Part shown: piece by piece, positions 1 to 8,531 of the stretch
How positions within the stretch are numbered: the stretch's first letter is position 1
Layout of the letters: each line of letters opens with the position of its first letter
DNA from: JACCXM01 sp046328335
GTDB lineage: Bacteria; Chloroflexota; Chloroflexia; Thermomicrobiales; UBA6265
Length of the DNA stretch: 64,000 bases
Reading direction: 5' to 3'
Assembly (NCBI GenBank): GCA_046328335.1
Contig: JAXLWU010000004.1
Coordinates: 62,001 to 126,000, forward strand
Program-made: the position numbers and the translations under genes
Notes under the pieces: generated by a model
Told to the model about the DNA's origin: nothing
Seen by the model: only the letters and a program-made list of their open reading frames with translations
Database searches by the model: none

Positions 1-2
1 GC

Positions 3-518
3 CACCGCATCGAGCATTGCGGCTACCCGACCCCGGACCAGATCGGCCGCATGGCGCGTCTTGGCATCACCCCGATCAACCAGCCGAACTTCCTCGTCGA
101 CTCCGGCGACGATTTCATCCGCCATCTCGGTCAGCGCGCCCATCGCCTGCAACCGATGCGGGAGGAACTGGATGCCGGAATCAGACCGGTCCTCTCCAGC
201 GACGCCTTTGTTTCCAGCCTGCGCCCTCTTGACACCATCGGCGCAGCGCTGACGCGCCAGACCCGCACCGGTGCCCCGATCGGCGCCGATCAACGCCTGA
301 CCCTGGACGAGGCGTTGCGGGCCCACACGATCGACGCGGCGCGGGCGATCGGCATGGAGGATCGCATCGGGTCGCTTCAGCCAAACAAACTCGCCGACGT
401 CGCCATCGTCGACGGCGATCTGCACGCCACCTCGCCCGAAAGCATCCCCACGATGGCGATGTGGATGACGATGCTGGACGGCGAAATCGTCTGGCGCGCC
501 CCGGCCGCCCAGGCGTGA
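3..518 (+). CDS. Amidohydrolase family 3 (YtcJ-like), C-terminal part
   Basis: The reading frame is open from the first bases of the window, so the gene begins upstream and only about 171 C-terminal residues are seen. The visible part opens with HRIEHC, the second metal-binding His pair of YtcJ-like amidohydrolases, followed by an SSDA segment that supplies the catalytic Asp. It ends with the usual LDEALRAHTIDAARAIG helix and a GSLQPNKLADVAIVDGD strand of the small beta domain. Members hydrolyse amide or related bonds with a binuclear metal centre; the substrate cannot be told from this fragment. The family assignment is strong. An internal ATG at 51 is not the start. Confidence 0.85.
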   Translation, partial: HRIEHCGYPTPDQIGRMARLGITPINQPNFLVDSGDDFIRHLGQRAHRLQPMREELDAGIRPVLSSDAFVSSLRPLDTIGAALTRQTRTGAPIGADQRLTLDEALRAHTIDAARAIGMEDRIGSLQPNKLADVAIVDGDLHATSPESIPTMAMWMTMLDGEIVWRAPAAQA

Positions 519-722
519 GGGATTTCGACCAGCAGAGACGAGGCAGGCGACGCACGGACCGCACGCGCGGCCAACCACAAGGAAACGCGCGCTGCCGGCG
601 CCGGCCCGCTTGGTGTCGTCCCGACGCAGGAGGGACCTCGGCGTTCGCACCACTCAGATCGACCGACACATTGCTCCGGGTCCGCGTGGTCGGCGTCCAG
701 GTCCCCGCAGCGCAGATGGCGC
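519..722. other. Intergenic with a family-B repeat
   Basis: No gene is supported between the two converging genes. A copy of the dispersed GTCGTCCCGACGCAGGAGGG repeat lies at about 612-655. Confidence 0.5.
612..655 (+). repeat. Dispersed repeat family B, copy 1
   Basis: The core reads TCGTCCCGACGCAGGAGGGA followed by CCTCGGCGTT. Closely similar copies occur at about 11361, 12793, 15229, 28086, 38282 and 42859, always between genes. The function is unknown. Confidence 0.7.
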
Positions 723-1460
723 CTACCTCGTCTGCACCCGTCCCATGCCGACAAACGACCCGACGCCCAATCCCAGGGCGGCGCCAATGAAGGCCATCCC
801 GATCGCCACCGCCGCCGGCACCGCCAGCGGAGAGAGTGCAGGCGCCATCAGCCAGCCGACGATCGCGCCGAGCACCAGACCGACGACCACCCCAGCCGCC
901 GCGCCGCGCTCGGCGGAAGCGGCATGGCGATGATCGATCTCGGTATCATCCAGCCAGTCATCCGCCGCCTCGGCGTAGGTCACCCCGAGGACCGCGCCGT
1001 ACACCAGGTGCAACACCAGATTTCCCAGAATGGGCAGCGGACCGGCATCGAGACGCAGTCCGAGGAAGCCAGCGCCCATCAGGGGCAGGAACACGACGAG
1101 CGACAGCAGCCACGGAATCAGCCCGAAACGCATCCCCTTGCTCAGGCTGGACCCACTCCACATCGGCTCGAACACCCGGGCATAGAGCAGGGCGAAGCAG
1201 AGCCCAACCGCCAGATTGGCGCCGATGGCCAGCACCACGGTCTCGCCGGTGCGATCCACCAGCGGGTTGTGAACCAGCGTCCACGACCAGCGCTGCAATG
1301 CGTTCCCGCTGCCGCTGCCGATCGCGTTCGCCAGCCAGTAGGCGGCGACCAGAACGACCGACATGGCGAAGGTCGCCAGAAATCCGGCGAGCACTCCGGC
1401 CCGGAGCCAGTCCTCCCGAGGCGATGCTTTCGAGGAAAAGGCGACAGTGCGGCTGTTCAT
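723..1460 (-). CDS. Integral membrane protein, DUF6789-like
   Basis: The 245-residue protein has about six hydrophobic segments, at roughly residues 21-46, 73-95, 107-130, 141-160, 183-205 and 208-235. A charged cytoplasmic-type loop (EAADDWLDDTEIDHRHAASAE) sits before the last two. The start chosen is the ATG at 1460 because GGGAGG lies 6 bases upstream; an in-frame start 18 bases earlier lacks this. It resembles uncharacterised actinobacterial and Chloroflexota membrane proteins of the DUF6789 type. No catalytic motif is visible and no function can be given. It stands alone on its strand, converging on the amidohydrolase. Confidence 0.6.
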   Translation of the reverse strand: MNSRTVAFSSKASPREDWLRAGVLAGFLATFAMSVVLVAAYWLANAIGSGSGNALQRWSWTLVHNPLVDRTGETVVLAIGANLAVGLCFALLYARVFEPMWSGSSLSKGMRFGLIPWLLSLVVFLPLMGAGFLGLRLDAGPLPILGNLVLHLVYGAVLGVTYAEAADDWLDDTEIDHRHAASAERGAAAGVVVGLVLGAIVGWLMAPALSPLAVPAAVAIGMAFIGAALGLGVGSFVGMGRVQTR

Positions 1461-1683
1461 GAGACCTCCCGAATCCAATGATTGGCTGAACGATGCGTGG
1501 GTCCCAGAATGAGGGGGCTCGTCCGAATGTACGCCGCATGACGCGCCCCGGATGCCCGGAAGCCGGCGTCATTCCGATCAGCCGCGACGTGGGCTACAGT
1601 TCCATCAGCACGTGATCATCACCCGGGACCAATGTGATGAGAGCCGCAGACACCGCCACCATGGCATGGCAAAGCATCCGCAC

Positions 1684-3114
1684 ATGACCCGACGCGACCT
1701 GAATGTGGTACTCATTTCGACGTACGAACTCGGCCGCCAGCCGTTCGGACTCGCCTCCCCTGCGGCCTGGCTGCGTGAAGCGGGAGCGCATGTCCGCTGC
1801 CTCGATCTCGCCGTGGAAGGACTGGATCGGCGCGCGATTGCCGCCGCCGACCTGATCGGCTTCTACGTGCCGATGCACACCGCGACGCGCCTCGCCGCGG
1901 GGTTCGTCTCTCGGGTCCGGCAGATCAATCCTGCTGCCCATCTCTGCTTTTTCGGGCTCTACGCTCCGGTCAATGAAGCGTATCTGCGTGAACTGGGGGC
2001 GGACACCATTCTCGGCGGTGAATTCGAGGCCGGTCTCGTCGCTCTGGCGACTCGGCTGGCACAGAATGGATCGGCGCCCGCGGCGCAACCAGAACCGGTC
2101 ATCTCCCTGGCGCGCTTGCCATTTCTGGTACCCGACCGCTCCGGACTTCCCGACCCGCAACGCTACGCCCATGTCGTTATGCCGGACGGCGCCCGCCTCG
2201 TGGCTGGCAGTACCGAGGCAAGTCGCGGCTGCAAGCACCGCTGTCGTCACTGCCCGATCGTTCCGGTCTACGGTGGCCGCTTCTTCGTGGTGCCCCCGGA
2301 GGTCGTTCTGGACGATATCAGGCAACAAGTCGAACGCGGCGTCCAGCACATCACCTTTGGCGATCCCGACTTCTTCAACGGCCCGGTTCACGCCATGCGG
2401 ATCATCGCGGCGCTCCACGCGCGCTTTCCCGACCTCACCTACGACGTGACGATCAAGGTCGAGCACCTGTTGCGCCACGCCGATCTGCTGCCACGATTGC
2501 ACGAGACCGGGTGCCTTTTCGTCACCAGCGCGGTCGAGGCGGTCGACGACCGCATCCTGGCCATCTTCGACAAGCGGCACACCCGGAACGATTTCATCCG
2601 CACGGTGGCGCTCTTTGCCGAGCATGGCTTGGTGCTGAACCCGACGTTCGTCGCCTTCAATCCCTGGATCTCGCTCGAGGGATACCGCGATCTGCTGCGC
2701 ACGATTCACGACCTGGAACTGGTCGAGAACGTCTCCCCGATTCAGTACGCGATCCGGCTTCTCATTCCCGCCGGATCACGTCTGCTGGAACTGCCATTCG
2801 TTCAGGAGTTCGTCGGGGAGTTCGATCCCGTCGCCCTCGCCTATCCGTGGACGCACCCCGATCCACGCGTCGACCGCCTGCAAGCGGCGATGCTCGATCT
2901 CGTCGGCACCAGCGACGGAAACACCCTGGACCGCGCGGCGCTCTTCGCTCGCCTCTGGGACATGACGGACGAGGCCATCGGTCGTTCCGTGCGGGAACCG
3001 CTCACCCTGGCGACCGCCAATCCCGGCCGCAACGAACCGATCCCCCACCTCAGCGAACCGTGGTACTGCTGAGCGGAACCCACCGCGGAGCAGTTCGCTC
3101 CCGACCGTGTGTAG
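1684..3114 (+). CDS. CUAEP-tail radical SAM protein, probable selenoprotein (TGA at 3070-3072 read as Sec)
   Basis: The N-terminal 150 residues look like a B12-binding-type Rossmann domain (VVLISTYELGRQPFG, then a GFYVPMHTAT strand). The radical SAM domain follows with the 4Fe-4S motif CKHRCRHC at C183, C187 and C190. Such enzymes cleave S-adenosylmethionine to make a 5'-deoxyadenosyl radical; the substrate is unknown. The frame reaches a TGA right after EPWYC, and continuing through it gives U463-AEPTAEQFAPDRV and then TAG. The resulting CUAEP matches the tail that names the known family 'CUAEP/CCAEP-tail radical SAM (seleno)protein', in which U alternates with C. A 5-bp hairpin with loop AGTTC at 3092-3096 lies 19 bases after the TGA, as expected for a bacterial SECIS. 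The start is taken at ATG 1684, with ATG 1666 as an alternative; neither has a clear SD. If TGA is simply a stop, the protein ends at C462. Confidence 0.78.
3084..3103 (+). promoter_or_regulatory. Putative bacterial SECIS hairpin
   Basis: GGAGC at 3087-3091 pairs with GCTCC at 3097-3101 around the loop AGTTC. After a bulged C3086, two more pairs form (CG at 3084-3085 with CG at 3102-3103). The apical loop begins 19 bases after the in-frame TGA and has G in its second position; both fit the known bacterial SECIS pattern. A competing fold pairs GAGC/GAAC near 3071-3079 with GTTCGCTC at 3093-3100. Selenocysteine insertion would also need SelA, SelB, SelD and tRNA-Sec, none of which lies in this window. 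Confidence 0.55.
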
Positions 3115-3162
3115 GAGGGCAGATAGTGGATTTCGCACCAGCATCGTCGCGTCTGGAAACAA

Positions 3163-3224
3163 GGGCGACGCAAGCGTCGCACCCTACGACGGCATTCCCG
3201 TAGGGTGCGACGCTTGCGTCGCCC
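3163..3224. repeat. Perfect 26-bp inverted repeat (family C, copy 1)
   Basis: Arms 3163-3188 and 3199-3224 are exact reverse complements around a 10-base loop. They contain the family-C core GTAGGGTGCGACGCTTGCGT in both orientations. It lies between the radical SAM gene and the next gene, so as RNA it would fold into a long hairpin that could end or protect transcripts. There is no T-run. Confidence 0.75.
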
Positions 3225-3310
3225 GCATCTCCAACCATCATGACTCCGGGAAGTCATCTCCAATCTTCTCGTAGCACCGGTATGACGGTCACCCGGAGCC
3301 TTGCGGCGCC

Positions 3311-4249
3311 ATGACCACAGCCATCGAACTTACGGATCTATCGCCAAGTTTTCTTCAGTTCTGGGAACAGGCGGCCGCCCTTCCCCGCGATGTTCAGCGC
3401 CACCTCTGGTATCACCTGTATGAAGATCGATACCGTGCCTACTTCGTCGCTGGCGATGGGCGACACGGAAACAGTGAGGCTTTGCCTGCCGCCCTGGACC
3501 GTTTCGCCGACGCTGCAACCCGGATTCCGGAAGCAGCACAACGGGTTCGCTCCGCCATCAACGCGGCGGCACCGGAACTTGCCAGGATCTTCGATCTCGC
3601 TGCACTCGACCTCTCCTGGGTGTTGCTGGTTGGCATGTACTGGTCCGACGGCTGGGTTGCCAAATTTGCCGGCAAGCAAACCTGTTTCATTGCCCTGGAG
3701 ATGATTGGGGACGCCAGCGGCCGTGCCGAGATCTTGACCGCCCATGAAGGTGCACACGTCGCTCACTCCGCGTCTCTTGGCGCCTCCTGGGACGATCTCG
3801 ATACGCTCGGCGATGCTCTCTTCGTGGAAGGACTGGCAACGCTGGCCTCAGCTCGCGTGGCGCCAGGTTTTGATCCGGCGACGTACTTATGGGCTGCTGT
3901 CGAACCGACGGTGCTGCGCGGACTGAGTCATCGCGATTGGATAGCACAATGCGAGGCAGCGTGGCCTGATCTCCGGTGTACGCTGCTGCGTGACCTCGCT
4001 ACCAGAGATGCCACGTTGATCGACCCGTTATTCCTGGGCAGCAGCGCGCCATTTGCCCAACCGGAACGAATCGGCTACTTCGCGGCTTACCGGCTGGTTT
4101 CCGAGCTGGCCAAGAGTCACTCGATCGCTACCCTGGCCCGCTGGCGGTCGCGGCGCATCCGTCGGGAATTGGCTGTCCTTCTGTCGAACGCGATCGACGG
4201 CGAAGTGCCGCTGACGCCGGAAGGCGCGCCTGGCGAGTCGGGTGAGTGA
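3311..4249 (+). CDS. HEXXH-type putative metallopeptidase, about 312 aa
   Basis: The protein carries HEGAH at residues 145-149 and a downstream glutamate in LFVEGLATL (E173). This is the spacing of gluzincin-type zinc sites, where two His and a distal Glu bind the metal and the HE glutamate activates water. It resembles DUF2268-like predicted Zn proteases, but I cannot place it in a named family. No signal peptide or membrane segment is seen, so it is probably cytoplasmic. It follows the CUAEP-tail radical SAM gene on the same strand after a 196-base gap holding a large palindrome. A functional link is possible but unproven. The start ATG at 3311 has no strong SD. Confidence 0.55.
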   Translation: MTTAIELTDLSPSFLQFWEQAAALPRDVQRHLWYHLYEDRYRAYFVAGDGRHGNSEALPAALDRFADAATRIPEAAQRVRSAINAAAPELARIFDLAALDLSWVLLVGMYWSDGWVAKFAGKQTCFIALEMIGDASGRAEILTAHEGAHVAHSASLGASWDDLDTLGDALFVEGLATLASARVAPGFDPATYLWAAVEPTVLRGLSHRDWIAQCEAAWPDLRCTLLRDLATRDATLIDPLFLGSSAPFAQPERIGYFAAYRLVSELAKSHSIATLARWRSRRIRRELAVLLSNAIDGEVPLTPEGAPGESGE

Positions 4250-4264
4250 GGCCGAGGCGACGCG

Positions 4265-4990
4265 TCATGCCCCAATCGGAATCTCCATCAGGTCCCGCCC
4301 AACGATCACCTCACCGCCGAACCTCTGTTGCGCCTTCGTCTGCCAGGTTTCGTCGGCGACCTCGTCGCCGTCGGGCACGATGTGGGCCAGCACCGGCGTC
4401 TCGACCCCACACGCCGCGGCGATCCTGCCCACCAGATTGACGTCCGTGTGCGATTCGCTGAGATGTTGCAACTGTTGCGGTGACGATCCCAGCGACTTGG
4501 TCCAGTCGAGATCGACCACCTCGTGCAGCAGGATGTCCGCGCCCTTGGCCAGGGTGATCAGATTGTCGCTGGTCGTGGTGTCGCCGGAGATGACCACCCC
4601 CCCGCTTCCGAATCGAAGCGGAACGCGAACGACGGAAAGGCCCGAGTGTGGCGCACCAGGATGGCGGTGACGGCGAAGTCGTCGTTCTCCATGATCGGGA
4701 ACGGATCCATCAGCGGCGCAGTATCTCCGGTTGGACTCGCCCCGACATCCGGCAACACGATGTCATGCGGCCGGATCATCATGCGGATGTCAGGGTATCC
4801 CTCGTCGCGATTGCGGATATTGGCTTCGTATGCCGTGGCCGCGCCGCGCATATCCCGTTGCGAGGAAAACCCGCCGTGGCACGGGTAGCGAAATCGTCGT
4901 ACCGGTTCCCGCGCCATGAATGGCTGCTGATGGTTCCACCCCGTCCAGTGAGTCGTGCCCCGCGCCGCGAGAGCGGCGTGATACCATCCG
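4265..4990 (-). pseudogene. Metallo-beta-lactamase-fold hydrolase, truncated and frameshifted
   Basis: Two minus-strand frames join into one MBL-fold protein. Upstream frame: AYEANIRNRDEGYPDIRMM up to FAFRFDSEAGG. Downstream frame: VVISGDTTTSDNLI, ADILLHEVV, then HIVPDGDEV. The break is at a run of seven C at 4597-4603; an eighth would restore the frame. The SGDT and LLHE motifs are those of RNase Z/arylsulfatase-like MBL hydrolases. The N-terminal HxHxDH metal site is not found: beyond about 4900 the matching residues scatter over different frames until the opposite-strand gene begins at 5070. This looks like real decay, although the homopolymer break alone could be a sequencing error. Confidence 0.7.
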
Positions 4991-5069
4991 GATCGGTTCG
5001 CACACTCCGTTTCGATGACCCGCGTGGGCGGTTGATTCCCGGCATTTGTGGCGCCGTATCTGCCGCGCG

Positions 5070-5657
5070 ATGAATGAGGAGCAGGCACCGGTGACGCACG
5101 ATCGATCGGTCACGCCCTCTGGCTCAGGTCCCGCCTTCCCCTTCAGCCGCCGTCGCCTCGTCGCATCGGCTGGTGCGGCGGTCGCCGTCTCCGCCGTCTG
5201 GCCCGTTGGCCCTGCCCGCGGCCGGCAAGACCCGACGCCTGCTGGCTCCGATACCGATTCGGCGCGGATCGCTCCGTTCATCACTCTCTCGCGGTCGCTC
5301 TGTGGGGGTGGTGCATTCGACCAGGGCATGGCCGCGCAACTGCTCGGTTGGATGAACGAGGACCGCCAGTTGCGCGAGGGTCTTGCCACGCTCCTGGCCG
5401 AACCTGACGCGATCCCGACGCCGCTGGCCGGCGGCAAAGCGTCTGCGGAGACGGAAGCCGCTACCCTGGCCGCCGACGCCATCCTGCTCTATTGGTACAC
5501 CGGCTATTTCAAGGGCAAACCGATTCCCGACCGCGGCCTGGCCTACACCCGGCTGGTCGCCTGGCAAGCGATGTACACCCCTCCCTTTGCCGAATGCAAA
5601 GAATTCGGCGGTTGGGCCGATCCGCCAAATACAGAACCGATCATTCTCGGTCTCTAG
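5070..5657 (+). CDS. Membrane-type sugar/alcohol dehydrogenase small subunit (Tat-exported)
   Basis: The protein has a twin-arginine signal (FSRRRLVASAGAAVAVSAVW) about 25 residues in. The mature domain has the pattern of the small subunit of FAD-dependent sorbitol/glucose dehydrogenases (PF12318-like): FITLSRSLCGG, then ILLYWYTGYFKGKP and a conserved WQAMYTPPFAECKEFGGWA. In characterised enzymes this subunit chaperones the large FAD subunit and carries it across the membrane by hitch-hiking on the Tat signal. It lies 67 bases ahead of the GMC oxidoreductase and is surely its partner. The start at 5070 (MNEEQAP) is preferred over 5046. Its 5' end faces the decayed MBL gene. Confidence 0.8.
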   Translation: MNEEQAPVTHDRSVTPSGSGPAFPFSRRRLVASAGAAVAVSAVWPVGPARGRQDPTPAGSDTDSARIAPFITLSRSLCGGGAFDQGMAAQLLGWMNEDRQLREGLATLLAEPDAIPTPLAGGKASAETEAATLAADAILLYWYTGYFKGKPIPDRGLAYTRLVAWQAMYTPPFAECKEFGGWADPPNTEPIILGL

Positions 5658-5724
5658 AAGTTCAACGCGGGTCGTGACCGTAGCCAGAGAGGAACTTCGT
5701 CAGGCCGATGAGGAGTGAAACTGG

Positions 5725-7353
5725 ATGCCCCAAGACCGACAGGTTGATTGCGATGTTGCCATCGTCGGCAGTGGCATCGCCGGCGCGCTCATTGCCTGGA
5801 ATTTGGCCTCGAGCGGGGTCAAGGTGATCATGCTCGAGGCCGGTCCGGCGGTCGACCGTGCCAGCGGGATTATCCGCGCCCGGTCGACGATCGCGACCAC
5901 GATTCCAGAGGCGGCGATCGCCGAACATCCGTGGGCGCCGCGGCCCTCAACGCTTGATCCAAACAACTATCTGGTCCAGACCGGACCCGATCTCTTTGTC
6001 AGCAACTACGAGCGGGTGATTGGGGGGACCACCTGGCACTGGCTCGGGACCGCGCTACGGTTGATTCCGAACGACTTCCGCATCAAATCCGTCTACGGCA
6101 TCGGTGCAGACTGGCCGGTTTCCTACGACGATCTCGCGGCGGCCTACCTCGCGGCGGAAGAGGCGATCGGCGTGGCCGGGGAAGATGCCGAAGATAGCGG
6201 CGCTCCCCGCAATGGCATCTATCCGCTGCCACCCTTCCCGTTGACCTACAGCGATACGGTGTTTCGCGATGCCCTCGCGCCGCTCGGCCTCGATGTCACT
6301 CATACGCCACAGGCTCGGGTCAGCGCAGCGGCCGGATTCCATGGCCGGAGACAGTGCTGCGGCAGCTCTTTCTGTATACCGATGTGTCCGACCGGCGCCA
6401 AATACGACGCCACGGTCCATGTTGGACTCGCACAGCAGGCCGGGGCGGATTTGCGCCAGAACGCGGTCGTCTTCAAACTCGAATCGGACGCCGACGGCCG
6501 CATCACCACCCTGCACTATCGCGATCCCGACAAAAATGACCACACCCTGACCGCGAAGATGTTCGTCATCGCCGCCCACGCCATCGAGACGCCGAAACTG
6601 CTGCTCATGTCGCGCAGCGATGCGCATCCGGAGGGATTGGCCAACTCCAGCGGGCAGGTCGGCCGCAATCTGATGGACCACCCCTCCCAGCTCTCCTACG
6701 CCTTGGCGCCAAAACCGATGGGACCATACCGCTCGCCTCTCTCCACCGCCGGCATCGAGAATCTTCGCGACGGGGCGTTCCGCAAGGAGCGGGGCGCTTT
6801 TCGCATCGAGATCGGCAACGACGGCTGGATCTGGCCTGGTTTCGATCCAGTGAGTTGGTCGCAGTCGCTGATCGAAAAAGGGGTCCGTGGCCCGGACCTT
6901 TACGGTCAGATTTCCGCGGTGTCCCTGCGCATGATCCGGATGGCGGCGCTGGTGGAACAGTTGCCGCTCGCCGATTCCCGGGTCACCCTCTCCACCAAAG
7001 TCGACGCCATCGGCATTCCGCGACCGGAGGTCCACTACGTCATCAGCGACTACACCCGGAAAGGTCTCGATGCGGCGCGCGACCAGTTCGACACGATCTT
7101 CACCGCGCTCGGCGCGACCGAGGTGACCCACGTTGGCCAGGTCCAGGGCGCCGGCCACATCATGGGCACCTGTCGCATGGGCAATGACGCCAAAACCTCG
7201 GTGACCGATTCCTACGGCCGCACCTGGGACCACCCCAATCTCTGGCTCGCCGGCTCCGGTCTCTTCCCCAGCGTCGGCACCGCCAACCCGACGCTGACCA
7301 TCGCCGCCCTGGCCCTGCGCGCCGCCGCGGAGATCGCGAAACAGTTGGCCTGA
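5725..7353 (+). CDS. GMC-family FAD dehydrogenase, large subunit, with 3Fe-4S Cys motif
   Basis: GSGIAG at residues 15-20 within a beta-alpha-beta fold binds FAD. The C-terminal HIMGTCRMG and GTANPTLTIAAL segments carry the GMC active-site His and Asn. C211, C212, C217 and C221 (CC-x4-C-x3-C-P) reproduce the spacing of the 3Fe-4S cluster in Burkholderia FAD-glucose dehydrogenase, which passes electrons to a cytochrome c subunit. The protein has no signal of its own, which fits export with the Tat-carrying small subunit just upstream. SD GAGGAG lies about 10 bases ahead of the ATG. No cytochrome c gene follows. The substrate is a sugar or polyol by family; which one is not known. Confidence 0.88.
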   Translation: MPQDRQVDCDVAIVGSGIAGALIAWNLASSGVKVIMLEAGPAVDRASGIIRARSTIATTIPEAAIAEHPWAPRPSTLDPNNYLVQTGPDLFVSNYERVIGGTTWHWLGTALRLIPNDFRIKSVYGIGADWPVSYDDLAAAYLAAEEAIGVAGEDAEDSGAPRNGIYPLPPFPLTYSDTVFRDALAPLGLDVTHTPQARVSAAAGFHGRRQCCGSSFCIPMCPTGAKYDATVHVGLAQQAGADLRQNAVVFKLESDADGRITTLHYRDPDKNDHTLTAKMFVIAAHAIETPKLLLMSRSDAHPEGLANSSGQVGRNLMDHPSQLSYALAPKPMGPYRSPLSTAGIENLRDGAFRKERGAFRIEIGNDGWIWPGFDPVSWSQSLIEKGVRGPDLYGQISAVSLRMIRMAALVEQLPLADSRVTLSTKVDAIGIPRPEVHYVISDYTRKGLDAARDQFDTIFTALGATEVTHVGQVQGAGHIMGTCRMGNDAKTSVTDSYGRTWDHPNLWLAGSGLFPSVGTANPTLTIAALALRAAAEIAKQLA

Positions 7354-7655
7354 TCGGCGGGAATGCCGCCACCTGAGTTCCGATTCGCCGACCATTGCCG
7401 CGCCGGAGATCAGGTCCGTTGCGGTAAACATCTGAGCTGCCATCCTGCTTGCTTCGGTAAACGCCATCATCGCTTTCCCCACGCGCGCCTCACCCCCGGC
7501 CATCGCCCGGCAGCCGCGCTCGTTCCCTGTTCCCGATTTGACAGGTTGTGCGCCTCGTTGCTGACGGCCCCTCTCGTGCCTGCCACCCGATCATGGTGAC
7601 AGGTCCGGAGGGAGCAGCAAAGGACCAGAGCAGTCACCCCGGTAGGAGGCAGGAC
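7354..7655. other. Intergenic, no gene recognised
   Basis: About 300 bases between the dehydrogenase and the exported-protein gene. I see no convincing frame, RNA or strong hairpin. A strong SD (GTAGGAGGCAGGAC) occupies its last bases. Confidence 0.4.
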
Positions 7656-8171
7656 ATGACGGCGAACCAGACGACGCGACGAACGTTCGGAACCCGGATC
7701 ATCATGGGCGCACTTGTGCTGTCGCTCTTCGCGGTTGCCGGCGCGCCTGCTGGCGTCGGCGCCGAGCGACCCCCGAGCAACGGTGACTCCCACCAGCAAG
7801 CGTGCCGCGCACTTTACGACCGCGCTGAGCAACTCCGGAACGAATACAAGAGCGTCGCCGCCCAGAATCCGGGCAGCGCCAGCCTCGACAGCATCCTCGC
7901 CGAGCTGCGCAATATCGGGCAGACCTGGAAGGACATCAAGTGTGATAGCCGTTACGGCAGCATCTCGGCGCTGATCACCCCGCAGAGCACCGCGTTGCAC
8001 AGCGGCGTTGCGGACAACATCCTGGTCAACGTTTCAGACGCCGCTGCCGCCACTGAACCCGGCGTCGACAACCAGCCGACCGTCGATACGGGCAACGATG
8101 ACACCAGACCTACCGCGACCGTGCATGGTCACGGCAAGCACGGCAAGAAAGGCAAGACCGGCCGCCGCTAG
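7656..8171 (+). CDS. Small exported protein of unknown function
   Basis: The start ATG follows AGGAGG by 7 bases, giving 171 residues. A basic N-terminus (TTRRTFGTRII) leads into a hydrophobic stretch, MGALVLSLFAVAGAPAGVGA, a signal peptide with a likely cut after GVGA. The mature part has a helical region with two cysteines (about C46 and C89) that could form one disulfide. It ends in an acidic/Thr-rich linker and a very basic tail, HGHGKHGKKGKTGRR. No family is recognised. The basic tail could bind the cell wall or nucleic acid, but that is a guess. Confidence 0.65.
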   Translation: MTANQTTRRTFGTRIIMGALVLSLFAVAGAPAGVGAERPPSNGDSHQQACRALYDRAEQLRNEYKSVAAQNPGSASLDSILAELRNIGQTWKDIKCDSRYGSISALITPQSTALHSGVADNILVNVSDAAAATEPGVDNQPTVDTGNDDTRPTATVHGHGKHGKKGKTGRR

Positions 8172-8348
8172 AAACCGTTCACTTTGTCGAAGGATCGAGG
8201 GGAGCGAGGGAGGGCGATGGCCTTCCCTCGCCTGTCATGCCTCGAAGCAACCTCCAGTTGCAGCGTTTCGGCAACCCTACAGGGACCGTACCGCGTACTG
8301 ACCGTGGTGAGTGCGCCTTTCGATTCCTGAGCCGCATGGGAACAAAGG

Positions 8349-8431
<83 letters not shown>

Positions 8432-8531
8432 CCGGGTGGAACCTCAGTGTACTGACCGCTTCACCCGGTTGCCGCCTCTGCTAGCATCGTCCGGTCAAAC
8501 CGGATGAAATCCACGCACCGGGAGAGATGTC

